This document shows, piece after piece, positions 7,316 through 15,234 of a stretch of DNA of 21,903 nt; the first letter of the stretch is position 1; the number at the start of each line of letters is the position of its first letter. This DNA comes from an uncultured Azospirillum sp. GTDB taxonomy: Bacteria > Pseudomonadota > Alphaproteobacteria > Azospirillales > Azospirillaceae. Below the pieces are notes generated by a model that had not been told where the DNA came from, did no database searches, and was given only the letters and a program-made list of their open reading frames with translations. Location: the NCBI RefSeq assembly GCF_946480385.1, contig NZ_CAMLJP010000106.1, forward strand, positions 1 to 21,903. Reading direction: 5' to 3'. A program made the translations under genes and the position numbers.

Positions 7316-10177
7316 AAGTACATCAGCGTCCGCGGCGCGCGGGAACATAACCTGAAGAACGTCGATGTGGATCTGCCGCGCGACGAGCTGATCGTCATCA
7401 CCGGCCTGTCGGGATCGGGCAAGTCGTCGCTTGCCTTCGACACCATCTATGCCGAGGGGCAGCGGCGCTACGTGGAGAGCCTGTCGGCCTACGCGCGCCA
7501 GTTCCTGGAGCTGATGCAGAAGCCAGACGTCGATTCGATCGAGGGGCTGTCGCCGGCCATCTCCATCGAACAGAAAACGACCTCGAAGAATCCGCGCTCC
7601 ACCGTCGGCACGGTGACGGAGATCTACGACTACATGCGCCTGCTGTGGGCGCGGGTCGGCATCCCCTATTCGCCGGCCACCGGCCTGCCCATCGAAAGCC
7701 AGACGGTCAGCCAGATGGTCGACCGCATCATGGCGATGCCGGAGGGCACGCGCCTGCTGCTGCTGGCCCCCTTCGTGCGCGGCCGCAAGGGCGAGTACAA
7801 GAAGGAAATCCAGGACCTGCGCAAGCGCGGATTCCAGCGCGTGCGGGTCGACGGCACCATGTACGAGATCGACGAGGTGCCGGCGCTCAACAAGAAGCTG
7901 AAGCACGACATCGAGGTGGTGGTCGACCGCATCGTGGTGCGCGAGGGGCTGGGCAACCGTCTGGCCGATTCGCTGGAGACCGCCCTTGGGCTGGCCGACG
8001 GCATCGTCTGGGTCGAGAATGCCGAGACCAACGAGCAGACCGTCTTCTCGCAGAAATTCGCCTGCCCCGTCAGCGGCTTCACCATTCCGGAAATCGAGCC
8101 GCGGCTGTTCTCCTTCAACAACCCGTTCGGCGCCTGCCCGGCCTGCGACGGCTTGGGCAGCAAGATCTATTTCGACCCGATGCTGGTGGTGCCGGACGAG
8201 CGACTGTCGTTGGCCAAGGGCGCCATCGCACCGTGGGCAGGCTCAACCTCCAAATACTACGACCAGACGCTGGACAGCATCTGCGACCATTTCGGCGTGT
8301 CGATGACCACGCCCTGGCAGGATCTGCCGGAAAAGGTCCGCCAGACCATCCTGTTCGGCTCCGACGGGTCGGCCATCACCATGACCTATGACGACGGCCT
8401 GCGGCGCTACCAGACCAACAAGGCGTTCGAGGGCATCGTCAACAATCTGGAACGGCGCTACCGCGAGACCGACAGCGCCTGGACACGGGACGAGCTGTCG
8501 AAATACCAGTCCTCCCAGCCCTGCGAGGTCTGCAAGGGCGCGCGGTTGAAGCCGGAAGCGCTGGCGGTCAAGATCCGCGGCCGCAACATCTCCGAAGCGG
8601 CGGAACTGTCCATCGCCGGTGCCGGTGCGTGGTTCAGCGAGCTGAACGAGCATCTGCGCCCGAAGGACCGCGAGATCGCCTATCGCATCCTCAAGGAGAT
8701 CAACGAGCGGCTGGGATTCCTCAATGCCGTGGGGCTTGAGTATCTGACGCTCAGCCGCGGGTCCGGCACGCTGTCGGGCGGCGAGAGCCAGCGGATCCGG
8801 CTGGCATCGCAGATCGGCTCCGGCCTGACCGGCGTGCTGTATGTGCTGGACGAGCCGTCCATCGGCCTGCACCAGCGCGACAACGACCGGCTGCTGGAAA
8901 CGCTGAAGCGCCTGCGCGACATCGGCAACACCGTTATCGTCGTCGAGCACGACGAAGACGCGATTCGCAGCGCAGACTATCTGGTCGATATGGGTCCCGG
9001 CGCCGGCCAGCATGGCGGCACCGTCATCGCCCAGGGCCGGCCGGAAGAGGTTCAGAAGAACCCCGACAGCATCACCGCCCAGTATCTGAACGGCACCCGT
9101 TTCGTCCCGGTCCCTGACACCCGCCGGCCCGGCCATCCCGGCCAGTTCCTGGAGGTGCAGGGCGCTCGCGCCAACAACCTGCAGAACGTCTCGACCAAGA
9201 TTCCGCTCGGCACCTTCACCTGCGTGACCGGCGTGTCGGGCGGCGGCAAGTCGACGCTGATCATCGAGACCCTCTACAAGGCGGTGGCGCGCAAGCTGAT
9301 GGGCGCTCGCGAGCATCCGGCGGACCATGATGCGGTGCTGGGTCTGGAGCATCTGGACAAGGTCATCGACATCGACCAGTCGCCGATCGGCCGCACCCCG
9401 CGCTCCAACCCCGCGACCTATACCGGCGCCTTCACCCCGATCCGCGACTGGTTCGCCGGCCTGCCGGAAGCGAAGGCGCGCGGCTACCAGCCCGGTCGTT
9501 TCTCCTTCAACGTCAAGGGCGGCCGTTGCGAGGCCTGCCAGGGCGACGGCGTCATCAAGATCGAGATGCACTTCCTGCCCGACGTCTACGTCACCTGCGA
9601 CGTCTGCCACGGCAAGCGCTACAACCGCGAGACGCTTGAGGTCACCTACCGCGACAAGACCATCGCCGACGTGCTGGACATGACGGTCGAGGAGGGCAAG
9701 GAGTTCTTCAAGGCGGTGCCCGGCATCCGCGACAAGATGGACACGCTTGAGCGGGTCGGCCTCGGCTACATCCACATCGGGCAGGCGGCGACCACGCTGT
9801 CGGGCGGCGAGGCGCAGCGCGTCAAGCTGTCCAAGGAACTGAGCCGCCGCGCCACCGGACGCACGCTGTACATCCTCGACGAACCGACCACCGGCCTGCA
9901 CTTCGCCGACGTCGAGAAGCTGATGGAGGTGCTGCATGCGCTGGTCGACCAGGGCAACACGGTGCTGGTGATCGAACACAATCTGGAGGTCATCAAGACC
10001 GCCGACTGGATCATCGATCTGGGGCCGGAGGGCGGCACCGGCGGCGGCGAGATCGTCGCAGAGGGCACGCCGGAGGATGTCGCAAAGGTGGAACGCAGCT
10101 ATACCGGACGCTACCTCGCCCCCTACCTGAAGGCGAAGCCGGCGGTGCGGAAATCGGCAACCCGAAAGAGAGCGTGA
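7310..10177 (+). CDS. uvrA: Excinuclease ABC subunit A
   Basis: UvrA is the DNA-damage sensor of nucleotide excision repair, a dimeric twin ABC ATPase that loads UvrB. At 955 residues the protein is full length (E. coli 940). Walker A motifs are GLSGSGKSS (32-40) and GVSGGGKST (641-649). Each half has an ABC signature: [16 protein letters not shown] with [16 protein letters not shown], and [15 protein letters not shown] with [13 protein letters not shown]. The C-terminal zinc site is intact: Cys740, 743, 763 and 766. The first zinc site reads Cys252-Pro-Val-Ser255, then Cys276 and Cys279, so one expected Cys is Ser. ATG 7310 gives the usual start ([11 protein letters not shown]). The Shine-Dalgarno is weak. 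The gene is monocistronic or followed by a small lipoprotein after 62 bases. Confidence 0.98.
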   Translation: MNKYISVRGAREHNLKNVDVDLPRDELIVITGLSGSGKSSLAFDTIYAEGQRRYVESLSAYARQFLELMQKPDVDSIEGLSPAISIEQKTTSKNPRSTVGTVTEIYDYMRLLWARVGIPYSPATGLPIESQTVSQMVDRIMAMPEGTRLLLLAPFVRGRKGEYKKEIQDLRKRGFQRVRVDGTMYEIDEVPALNKKLKHDIEVVVDRIVVREGLGNRLADSLETALGLADGIVWVENAETNEQTVFSQKFACPVSGFTIPEIEPRLFSFNNPFGACPACDGLGSKIYFDPMLVVPDERLSLAKGAIAPWAGSTSKYYDQTLDSICDHFGVSMTTPWQDLPEKVRQTILFGSDGSAITMTYDDGLRRYQTNKAFEGIVNNLERRYRETDSAWTRDELSKYQSSQPCEVCKGARLKPEALAVKIRGRNISEAAELSIAGAGAWFSELNEHLRPKDREIAYRILKEINERLGFLNAVGLEYLTLSRGSGTLSGGESQRIRLASQIGSGLTGVLYVLDEPSIGLHQRDNDRLLETLKRLRDIGNTVIVVEHDEDAIRSADYLVDMGPGAGQHGGTVIAQGRPEEVQKNPDSITAQYLNGTRFVPVPDTRRPGHPGQFLEVQGARANNLQNVSTKIPLGTFTCVTGVSGGGKSTLIIETLYKAVARKLMGAREHPADHDAVLGLEHLDKVIDIDQSPIGRTPRSNPATYTGAFTPIRDWFAGLPEAKARGYQPGRFSFNVKGGRCEACQGDGVIKIEMHFLPDVYVTCDVCHGKRYNRETLEVTYRDKTIADVLDMTVEEGKEFFKAVPGIRDKMDTLERVGLGYIHIGQAATTLSGGEAQRVKLSKELSRRATGRTLYILDEPTTGLHFADVEKLMEVLHALVDQGNTVLVIEHNLEVIKTADWIIDLGPEGGTGGGEIVAEGTPEDVAKVERSYTGRYLAPYLKAKPAVRKSATRKRA

Positions 10178-10199
10178 ACAAACGCAAGCTGCGCCGCGT

Positions 10200-10231
10200 T
10201 CTCCCATGCAGAGTTCGCACTGCATGGGAGA
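10200..10231 (+). promoter_or_regulatory. Perfect 12-bp inverted repeat between uvrA and the lipoprotein gene
   Basis: TCTCCCATGCAG (10200-10211) and CTGCATGGGAGA (10220-10231) are exact reverse complements around the 8-base loop AGTTCGCA. The structure starts 22 bases after the uvrA stop and ends 8 bases before the lipoprotein ATG at 10240. No T-run follows, so it is not a classical intrinsic terminator. The GGGAG inside the right arm is Shine-Dalgarno-like, so the fold could hide part of the ribosome site. Protein binding to the DNA palindrome, or simple 3'-end protection of uvrA mRNA, are alternatives. Confidence 0.6.
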
Positions 10232-10239
10232 CGAGAGGC

Positions 10240-10437
10240 ATGAGCAAGACGCTTCTGACCGGTTTGGGGGCCGCCCTGGGTGCGGCCCTGCTGCTGGCGG
10301 CCTGCGGGTCCGACAAATCCACTACCAGCACGACGACCACGACGACCAGCACCCCCGGCTATGGTTCGACGGCCGTGCCGCCGCCGCCCACCGGTTCCAC
10401 CACCGTCGAGCGCAGCACGACGACGAAGAGCGAGTGA
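10240..10437 (+). CDS. Small threonine-rich lipoprotein (unrecognised)
   Basis: A 65-residue protein with a lipoprotein signal peptide: MSKTLLTGLGAALGAALLL, then the lipobox Leu-Ala-Ala-Cys with Cys at residue 21. The mature part is about 45 residues, mostly Thr, Ser, Pro and Gly, with a run of Thr (TTSTTTTTTST) and no recognisable domain. Residue +2 after the Cys is Gly, not Asp, which in Gram-negatives fits outer-membrane sorting. I start at ATG 10240 because the signal peptide begins there; an upstream in-frame GTG at 10174 would place arginine-rich residues in front. The purine stretch GAGACGAGAGG lies just upstream but very close to the ATG. An intrinsic terminator follows. I do not know its function; it may be a cell-envelope linker-type peptide. 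Confidence 0.65.
   Translation: MSKTLLTGLGAALGAALLLAACGSDKSTTSTTTTTTSTPGYGSTAVPPPPTGSTTVERSTTTKSE
10320..10353 (+). repeat. Low-complexity ACC/ACG/AGC codon tract
   Basis: Bases 10320-10353 are almost entirely ACN and AGC triplets encoding Thr/Ser, with the near-repeat AGCACGACGACC followed by ACGACGACCAGC. A shorter similar stretch (AGCACGACGACGAAGAGC) lies near 10416-10433. Such tracts can change length by slippage, which would alter the lipoprotein's tail in whole codons. Confidence 0.5.
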
Positions 10438-10511
10438 GCCATCGCTTCGGTTGACGACCCTGGCTCGAGGTAAGCAGTTCGATGTTCTGACTGACTCCTG
10501 ATCGACTTGCA

Positions 10512-10546
10512 GCCGGCCTTCCCAGCGGAGGCCGGCCTTTTCCTTT
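10512..10546 (+). terminator. Rho-independent terminator after the lipoprotein gene
   Basis: GCCGGCCT (10512-10519) pairs with AGGCCGGC (10529-10536) around a 9-base loop, followed by CTTTTCCTTT (10537-10546). The stem is GC-rich and perfect and the T-run is on the plus-strand side. It closes the uvrA/lipoprotein transcript and insulates the nucleotidyltransferase gene. Confidence 0.8.
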
Positions 10547-10583
10547 GGCCGCATCCCGGCCGGAGCTGTGGTAAACTGCGGCA

Positions 10584-10889
10584 ATGATGAACCCGGTACG
10601 CCTGCGCGCCCTCGACACCGTGAAGCGCATCGTCTTCGAGCGATTGGTGGGGCACCCTGCCCGCGTCTACCTGTTCGGCTCCTGCGCCCGCGGCGACGGT
10701 GGTCATTGGAGCGACATCGACGTGGCCATCGACCCGGCGGAACCGCTGCCTCCCGGCCTGATCGGGGAGATCAACGAAGAATTGGAAGAGAGCACCGTTC
10801 CATATTTCGTCGATGTGGTGGACCTCCGGGCGGCCGGGCGCAGCTATCGCAAGGAGGTGGAGCGCGAAGGCATCGAGTGGGTCCGCTGA
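10584..10889 (+). CDS. MNT-type nucleotidyltransferase domain protein, unpaired
   Basis: A 101-residue minimal nucleotidyltransferase. The polymerase-beta-like active site is clear: FGSCARG (31-37, Gly32-Ser33) followed by SDIDVAID with Asp44 and Asp46, and a third acidic residue in the later strand YFVDVVDL (probably Asp77). Proteins of this size are usually MntA antitoxins that AMPylate a HEPN-domain toxin (HepT) encoded next door. No HEPN gene is present here: upstream is the lipoprotein terminator and downstream is trmFO after 126 bases. The start could be ATG 10584 or 10587, with no strong ribosome site. It may therefore be a stray antitoxin, the remnant of a module, or a nucleotidyltransferase with its own substrate. 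Confidence 0.8.
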   Translation: MMNPVRLRALDTVKRIVFERLVGHPARVYLFGSCARGDGGHWSDIDVAIDPAEPLPPGLIGEINEELEESTVPYFVDVVDLRAAGRSYRKEVEREGIEWVR

Positions 10890-10970
10890 CCGGCCCAGGC
10901 GATCCAACAACCGCACACTGAATCCTGGATTTCCGCAGCCGGGGACGCCATAACCCGCCCCTGATCCGCC

Positions 10971-10995
10971 TGCTCATCGCCCCTTTGCTCATCGC
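10971..10995 (+). repeat. Direct repeat TGCTCATCGC x2 upstream of trmFO
   Basis: TGCTCATCGC occurs at 10971-10980 and again, identical, at 10986-10995, a period of 15 bases. The second copy ends 20 bases before the trmFO ATG. It may be an operator or a chance or duplication repeat; no regulator is suggested by the sequence. Confidence 0.4.
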
Positions 10996-11015
10996 ACAGT
11001 GTTCTGGAAAGTCCA

Positions 11016-12359
11016 ATGACCGACACCCTTCGCCCCGTCCATGTCATCGGCGGCGGTCTCGCCGGCTCGGAAGCCGCGTGGCAGCTCGCTTCCCGCGGCG
11101 TGCCCGTCGTGCTGCACGAGATGCGGCCGGTCCGCAAGACCGAGGCCCACGACACCGACAAGCTGGCGGAGCTGGTCTGCTCCAACTCCTTCCGGTCGGA
11201 CGATGCGGAATACAACGCGGTGGGGTTGCTGCATGAGGAGATGCGGCGCTGCGGCTCGCTGATCCTGCGCTGTGCCGACGCGAACAAGGTGCCGGCCGGC
11301 GGCGCGCTCGCCATGGACCGCGACGGCTTCGCCGATGCGGTGACGGAAGCCGTCTCGACCCATCCCCTCATCACCATCCAGCGGGAGGAGGTCGCCGGCC
11401 TGCCGCCGGAGGAGTGGGACAGCGTCATCGTCGCCACCGGCCCCCTCACCTCCCCGGCCCTGGCCGAGGCGGTGCGCGCCCAGACCGGTGAAGAGTCGCT
11501 GGCCTTCTTCGACGCCATCGCTCCCATCGTCTATCTGGAGAGCATCGACCTGTCGAAGGCATGGTTCCAGTCGCGCTACGACAAGCCCGGCCCCGGCGGC
11601 ACCGGCAAGGATTACATCAACTGCGCCTTCGAGAAGGACGAATACCGCGCCTTCATCGCCGCGCTGATAGAGGGCGAGAAGCTCGACTTCAAGGAGTGGG
11701 AGAAGAACACCCCCTACTTCGAGGGCTGCCTGCCGATCGAGGTGATGGCGGAGCGCGGCGTCGACACCCTGCGTTACGGACCGATGAAGCCGGTCGGGCT
11801 GACCAACCCGCACAAGCCGGAACGCCGCCCCTATGCGGTGGTCCAGCTGCGCCAGGACAACGCGCTGGGCACGCTCTACAACCTCGTCGGCTTCCAGACC
11901 AAGCTGCGCCATGCCGAACAGGCGCGCATCTTCCGCATGATCCCCGGCCTGGAGAATGCCGAGTTCGCACGGCTGGGCGGCATGCACCGCAACACCTTCC
12001 TGAACAGCCCGCGCATCCTCGACGGTGCCCTGCGGCTGAAGTCGCTGCCCCGCCTGCGCTTCGCCGGGCAGGTCACCGGCTGCGAGGGCTATGTGGAGAG
12101 CGCGGCAGTCGGCCTGCTCGCCGGCCGCTTCGCCGCGGCGGAACGTCTGGGCCAGGAGATCAGCACGCCGCCGGTGACCACGGCGCTCGGCGCCATCCTC
12201 GGCCACATCACCGGCGGGGCGGAGGCGGAGACCTACCAGCCGATGAACGTCAATTTCGGCCTGTTCCCGCCGGTGGACGACAAGATCCGGGGCCGCGACC
12301 GCAAGCTGGCCTACACCCGCCGGGCGCTGGCCGACCTCGACGGCTGGCTGAAGGACTGA
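11016..12359 (+). CDS. trmFO: Methylenetetrahydrofolate-tRNA-(uracil-5-)-methyltransferase TrmFO
   Basis: TrmFO is the FAD- and folate-dependent enzyme that makes 5-methyluridine at position 54 of the tRNA T-loop, using methylene-tetrahydrofolate rather than S-adenosylmethionine. The protein is 447 residues, the family's usual size. The FAD-binding motif [11 protein letters not shown] lies at 11-21, followed by the family segments [50 protein letters not shown] and the C-terminal [13 protein letters not shown] 11016 has GGAAAG a few bases upstream. It stands alone on the plus strand, after the MNT gene and a 10-base direct repeat, and converges on the NDUFAF6-like gene with a 22-base gap holding a GC hairpin. 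Confidence 0.97.
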   Translation: MTDTLRPVHVIGGGLAGSEAAWQLASRGVPVVLHEMRPVRKTEAHDTDKLAELVCSNSFRSDDAEYNAVGLLHEEMRRCGSLILRCADANKVPAGGALAMDRDGFADAVTEAVSTHPLITIQREEVAGLPPEEWDSVIVATGPLTSPALAEAVRAQTGEESLAFFDAIAPIVYLESIDLSKAWFQSRYDKPGPGGTGKDYINCAFEKDEYRAFIAALIEGEKLDFKEWEKNTPYFEGCLPIEVMAERGVDTLRYGPMKPVGLTNPHKPERRPYAVVQLRQDNALGTLYNLVGFQTKLRHAEQARIFRMIPGLENAEFARLGGMHRNTFLNSPRILDGALRLKSLPRLRFAGQVTGCEGYVESAAVGLLAGRFAAAERLGQEISTPPVTTALGAILGHITGGAEAETYQPMNVNFGLFPPVDDKIRGRDRKLAYTRRALADLDGWLKD

Positions 12360-12372
12360 CCGGCAATCGCAA

Positions 12373-12397
12373 GCGCGGGCGTCAGTAGCGCCCGCGC
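12373..12397. terminator. GC hairpin at the trmFO / NDUFAF6-like convergent junction
   Basis: GCGCGGGCG (12373-12381) and CGCCCGCGC (12389-12397) are perfect complements around a 7-base loop that contains the stop codon of the minus-strand gene (TCA at 12382-12384). Neither side has a T-run. It probably marks or stabilises the 3' ends of both convergent transcripts. Confidence 0.45.
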
Positions 12398-13236
12398 ATC
12401 GCCGCCCAGCCCAGCCGAAGCTGGCGGAACGGGTTTGCCAACATCACGCGCGGGGCGAACACGTCGTTGCCCTCCCGCGCGATCACGCCCAGATGCAGGT
12501 CGGCCAACGTCGCCGGCAGCAGCGCCGGGACGGCATCCTTCGGCACCTCGCGGCGCAGGGCGCGGGCCTCGGCCAGATGCTTGCGGGCGACTTCGGCGAT
12601 CTCCCCCACCACCGGCCGCAGTTGCGGCGTAGAGCGGCCGGCGAACAGATCCTCGCTGCCGGCGCCATGCCGCTGCATCAGGTCCTCCGGCAGGCGCTGC
12701 CTATGCTGGCGGGCGAGGAAAGGCACCGCGCGCAGGATGCCGGAAAGCGCATAGGCGATGCCGACATGCCGCCCGGCCGTCATCGCCGCCGCATCCCGCA
12801 CGCCAAGAATCTCCAACGCCAGTTGGACCAGCGGCGCCCCGGTCACCTCGGCATAGTTGACGAGACAGGTCAGGTCGGCCGGCGGCGTGTCGTCGAGGTC
12901 GGCTTCGCGCGCGTCGATCAACTTGTCGAACAGGGCGCGGCTCAGTCCCAGTCCGCGCGCGGCTTGGGCCAGCGGGTCCATCACCTCGTGGCGCGGTACG
13001 GGTCCATCCTCATAGACGGCTTCGATGCCGTCGCGCCAGAATTGAAGCCTCATCTGGCCCAGGATCGGTTCACTGACCACCTCGCGCGTTTTTGCGATCT
13101 CCAGGTTGAAGGCGTAAAGCGCGAATGTCGCCTCGCGCCTGTCGGCGGGGGTGAACAGACCTGCCAAAAAGTGGTCGTTGTCATATTTCCGAACCTCCCG
13201 TCCGCAATAGGACAGGTCGGTTGCAGCCTTCACCAT
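12382..13236 (-). CDS. Squalene/phytoene synthase-like protein lacking catalytic aspartates (NDUFAF6-like)
   Basis: A 284-residue protein with the squalene/phytoene synthase fold, recognisable from YDNDHFLAGLF, TFALYAFNLEIAKTRE, MRLQFWRDGIE and YALSGILRAVPFLARQ. Both Asp-rich motifs that bind the diphosphate-magnesium cluster are gone. Where HpnC has DDIADD this protein has EIAKTRE (47-53), and the second DxxxD region reads ILRAVPFL. It is thus unlikely to be a prenyl synthase. The pattern resembles mitochondrial NDUFAF6, a complex I assembly factor, and its alphaproteobacterial relatives. I start at ATG 13236 since the frame further upstream is proline/histidine-rich noise; the ribosome site is weak. 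The gene is divergent from hpnC with 123 bases between. Confidence 0.85.
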   Translation of the reverse strand: MVKAATDLSYCGREVRKYDNDHFLAGLFTPADRREATFALYAFNLEIAKTREVVSEPILGQMRLQFWRDGIEAVYEDGPVPRHEVMDPLAQAARGLGLSRALFDKLIDAREADLDDTPPADLTCLVNYAEVTGAPLVQLALEILGVRDAAAMTAGRHVGIAYALSGILRAVPFLARQHRQRLPEDLMQRHGAGSEDLFAGRSTPQLRPVVGEIAEVARKHLAEARALRREVPKDAVPALLPATLADLHLGVIAREGNDVFAPRVMLANPFRQLRLGWAAMRGRY

Positions 13237-13359
13237 GGGATGCCCGATTGGAAAAAGAGGGGAGGAGTGATGGAAGGACGGGCCAAAGCCTGTTGCTACG
13301 CCTATATGAAGCACACACGGTCGCACCGCCAGCCCCGACGCGCAGCAGGCAGGGATCCC

Positions 13360-14232
13360 ATGACGGATTTCAACATCGCCCCGACGAAGCCCCGCAAGAC
13401 CGGCCCGGTCGCCCGCAAGGACGAGACGGGTGAGAATTTCCCGGTCGCCTCCCGCCTGATTCCGAAGCACCTGCGTCCCCATGTGATCGCCTTCTACCGC
13501 TTCGTGCGTCTGGCCGACGACATCGCCGACGATCCGGATCTCGAACCGGAGACCAAGCTGGCCTATCTGGAGGCGCTCGAACGGGCACTGACCTCCGGCC
13601 AGGCCAAGCACGCCTATCTGAAGCCGGCCACCGAGCTGCGCGAGAGCCTGCAGAAGACCGGGGTCAGCGACCGCCATGCCCGGCAGATCCTGCGCGCATT
13701 CCGTCGCGACTCCGTCGGTGCCCGCTGCCACAGCTGGAGCGACCTGCTTCTCTACTGCCGCTTCTCCGCCAATCCGGTCGGTCGCTATCTGCTGGATCTG
13801 CATGGCGAGGGGGTGGCCGCCGGGCCGGCGTCGGACGCGCTGTGCTCCGCCCTGCAGGTGCTGAACCATCTGCAGGACGCGCGGGAGGACTGGACCCAGC
13901 TCGGCCGCTGCTACATCCCGCTGGGCTGGTTCGACGAGGCCGGGATCAGCGTCGAACGTCTGGTGGAGGTCGAGAGCGACGCCCGCCTGCGCGCCATCTT
14001 CGATCAGGCGCTGGAGCATACCGACCGGCTGCTGGAACGTGCCGCCGCCCTGCCCGGCCTGATCCAGCACCGCGGCCTGCGGATGGAGGCGGCGGTGATC
14101 CTCAGCCTCGCCGAATCGCTGTCGCGGCGGCTGAAGGCCCGCGACCCGATGAAGGCGCGGGTGACGTTGGGTGCTCATCACAAGCTGGCCGCGGTGGCAC
14201 GAGGGCTGGCGCGGAGCTTCTCCGCCGCATAA
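13360..14232 (+). CDS. hpnC: Squalene synthase HpnC (hydroxysqualene synthase)
   Basis: HpnC converts presqualene diphosphate to hydroxysqualene in the three-enzyme bacterial route to squalene for hopanoids. It has 290 residues. The first Asp motif is RLADDIADD (Asp53, 54, 57 and 58); the second is NHLQDAREDW (DxxxD). RFSANPVGRYLLDLHG is typical of the subfamily. ATG 13360 follows AGGGA with a 4-base space, and the product begins MTDFNIAPTK, where the earlier in-frame ATG at 13306 would add only basic filler. It heads an hpnC-hpnD-hpnE operon; a 54-base spacer with alternative hairpins separates it from hpnD. HpnC versus HpnD is decided by order and by this sequence's closer match to the HpnC style. 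Confidence 0.92.
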   Translation: MTDFNIAPTKPRKTGPVARKDETGENFPVASRLIPKHLRPHVIAFYRFVRLADDIADDPDLEPETKLAYLEALERALTSGQAKHAYLKPATELRESLQKTGVSDRHARQILRAFRRDSVGARCHSWSDLLLYCRFSANPVGRYLLDLHGEGVAAGPASDALCSALQVLNHLQDAREDWTQLGRCYIPLGWFDEAGISVERLVEVESDARLRAIFDQALEHTDRLLERAAALPGLIQHRGLRMEAAVILSLAESLSRRLKARDPMKARVTLGAHHKLAAVARGLARSFSAA

Positions 14233-14237
14233 ACTCC

Positions 14238-14276
14238 GGGGCCACACGTCGCGACGTGCCCCGCAGGAGGCACGTC
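14238..14276 (+). promoter_or_regulatory. Mutually exclusive hairpins in the hpnC-hpnD spacer
   Basis: CACGTCGCGACGTG (14245-14258) is a perfect palindrome, and flanking GGGG (14238-14241) and CCCC (14259-14262) can extend it past a 3-base bulge. The right half, GACGTGCC (14253-14260), also pairs perfectly with GGCACGTC (14269-14276), giving an 8-bp stem around the loop CCGCAGGA. The two folds share bases 14253-14260 and cannot coexist. The second one ties up part of AGGAGG (14265-14270) and ends directly before the AGGA (14277-14280) that probably serves hpnD. Any effect on hpnD translation is inference. Confidence 0.5.
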
Positions 14277-14286
14277 AGGACGGGCA

Positions 14287-15234
14287 ATGCCCAGGATGCT
14301 ACAGATGACCCCTCCGCCGCTGGAGACGGCCCCGCTGGAACCGGTATCCACGACGTTGCCGGACGACAAGGCACCCGATACGGCGACCAGCGTCACCGCC
14401 AAGTCGGGCAGCACCTTCTATTGGCCGATGCGTCTGCTGCCTGCGTCCAAGCGGGCGGCGATGTTTGCCATCTATGCCTTCTGCCGCCGCATCGACGACA
14501 TCGCCGACGAGCCGGGCGACCCTGTCGCCAAACGGGCGGCGCTGGACGTCTGGCGGTGCGACATCCGCGATCTCTATATCGGCGGGGCTCCCAACGGACC
14601 GCTGACCGCCGCGCTGAAGGGTGCCATCGAACGCTACGGCCTGCCGCGGTCGGAGTTGGAGGCGCTGATCGACGGCATGGCGATGGATGTCGCCGGGGAG
14701 GACCCGGGTTCCGGCGGCATGCGGGCGCCCGACCTCGACACGCTGCGGCTCTATTGCCGGCGCGTCGCCGGTGCCGTGGGCATGCTGGCCATCCGCGTGT
14801 TCGATCGCGCCGATCCGGCCACCGAGCGCTTCGCCCTGGCCTTGGGTGAGGCCCTGCAGCTGACCAACATCCTGCGCGATCTGGCCGAGGATGCCGAACT
14901 GGACCGGCTCTATCTGCCGCGGGAACTCCTGCTGGCCGCAGGCATCGACAGCGACCGCCCGGACGAGGTCTTGGCCCATCCCGCCCTGCCCCGCGCCTGC
15001 GAGGCGCTGGCCGAACTGGCCGAGGCGCGCTTTGCCGAGGCGCGCTCCGCCATCGCCGGACAGGCGCGCGGATCGCTGTGGGCGGCCACCGCCATGATGG
15101 TGCTGTATCACCGGCTGCTGAGACGCCTGCGTGCCGCCGGCTGGCGCGACCTGAACGCGCGCGTGCGGGTCGGCCGGCGTGAAAGCGCCTGGGTGGCGGT
15201 GCGCTGCATGCTCGGCTTACCCCCGGCCACCTGA
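14287..15234 (+). CDS. hpnD: Presqualene diphosphate synthase HpnD
   Basis: HpnD condenses two farnesyl diphosphates into presqualene diphosphate, the first step toward squalene. The protein has 315 residues. First Asp motif: CRRIDDIADE (Asp70, 71 and 74). Second: NILRDLAEDAELDRLYLP (Asp198 and Asp202), followed by the PREL segment typical of active synthases. The N-terminal 40 residues are Pro/Thr-rich and outside the fold. Three in-frame ATGs (14287, 14296 and 14305) are possible starts; AGGA at 14277-14280 is 6 bases before 14287, which I prefer. The stop overlaps the hpnE start (TGATG), so the two genes are translationally coupled. Confidence 0.93.
   Translation: MPRMLQMTPPPLETAPLEPVSTTLPDDKAPDTATSVTAKSGSTFYWPMRLLPASKRAAMFAIYAFCRRIDDIADEPGDPVAKRAALDVWRCDIRDLYIGGAPNGPLTAALKGAIERYGLPRSELEALIDGMAMDVAGEDPGSGGMRAPDLDTLRLYCRRVAGAVGMLAIRVFDRADPATERFALALGEALQLTNILRDLAEDAELDRLYLPRELLLAAGIDSDRPDEVLAHPALPRACEALAELAEARFAEARSAIAGQARGSLWAATAMMVLYHRLLRRLRAAGWRDLNARVRVGRRESAWVAVRCMLGLPPAT

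Noticed and set aside
12493..13359. Upstream extension of the hpnC frame
   Set aside because: It is antisense to the NDUFAF6-like gene and low-complexity; HpnC family sequence begins after ATG 13360, which has a ribosome site.
13237..14247. Upstream extension of the NDUFAF6-like frame on the minus strand
   Set aside because: It is antisense to hpnC and lacks similarity to the family; the synthase-like sequence starts at the ATG at 13236.
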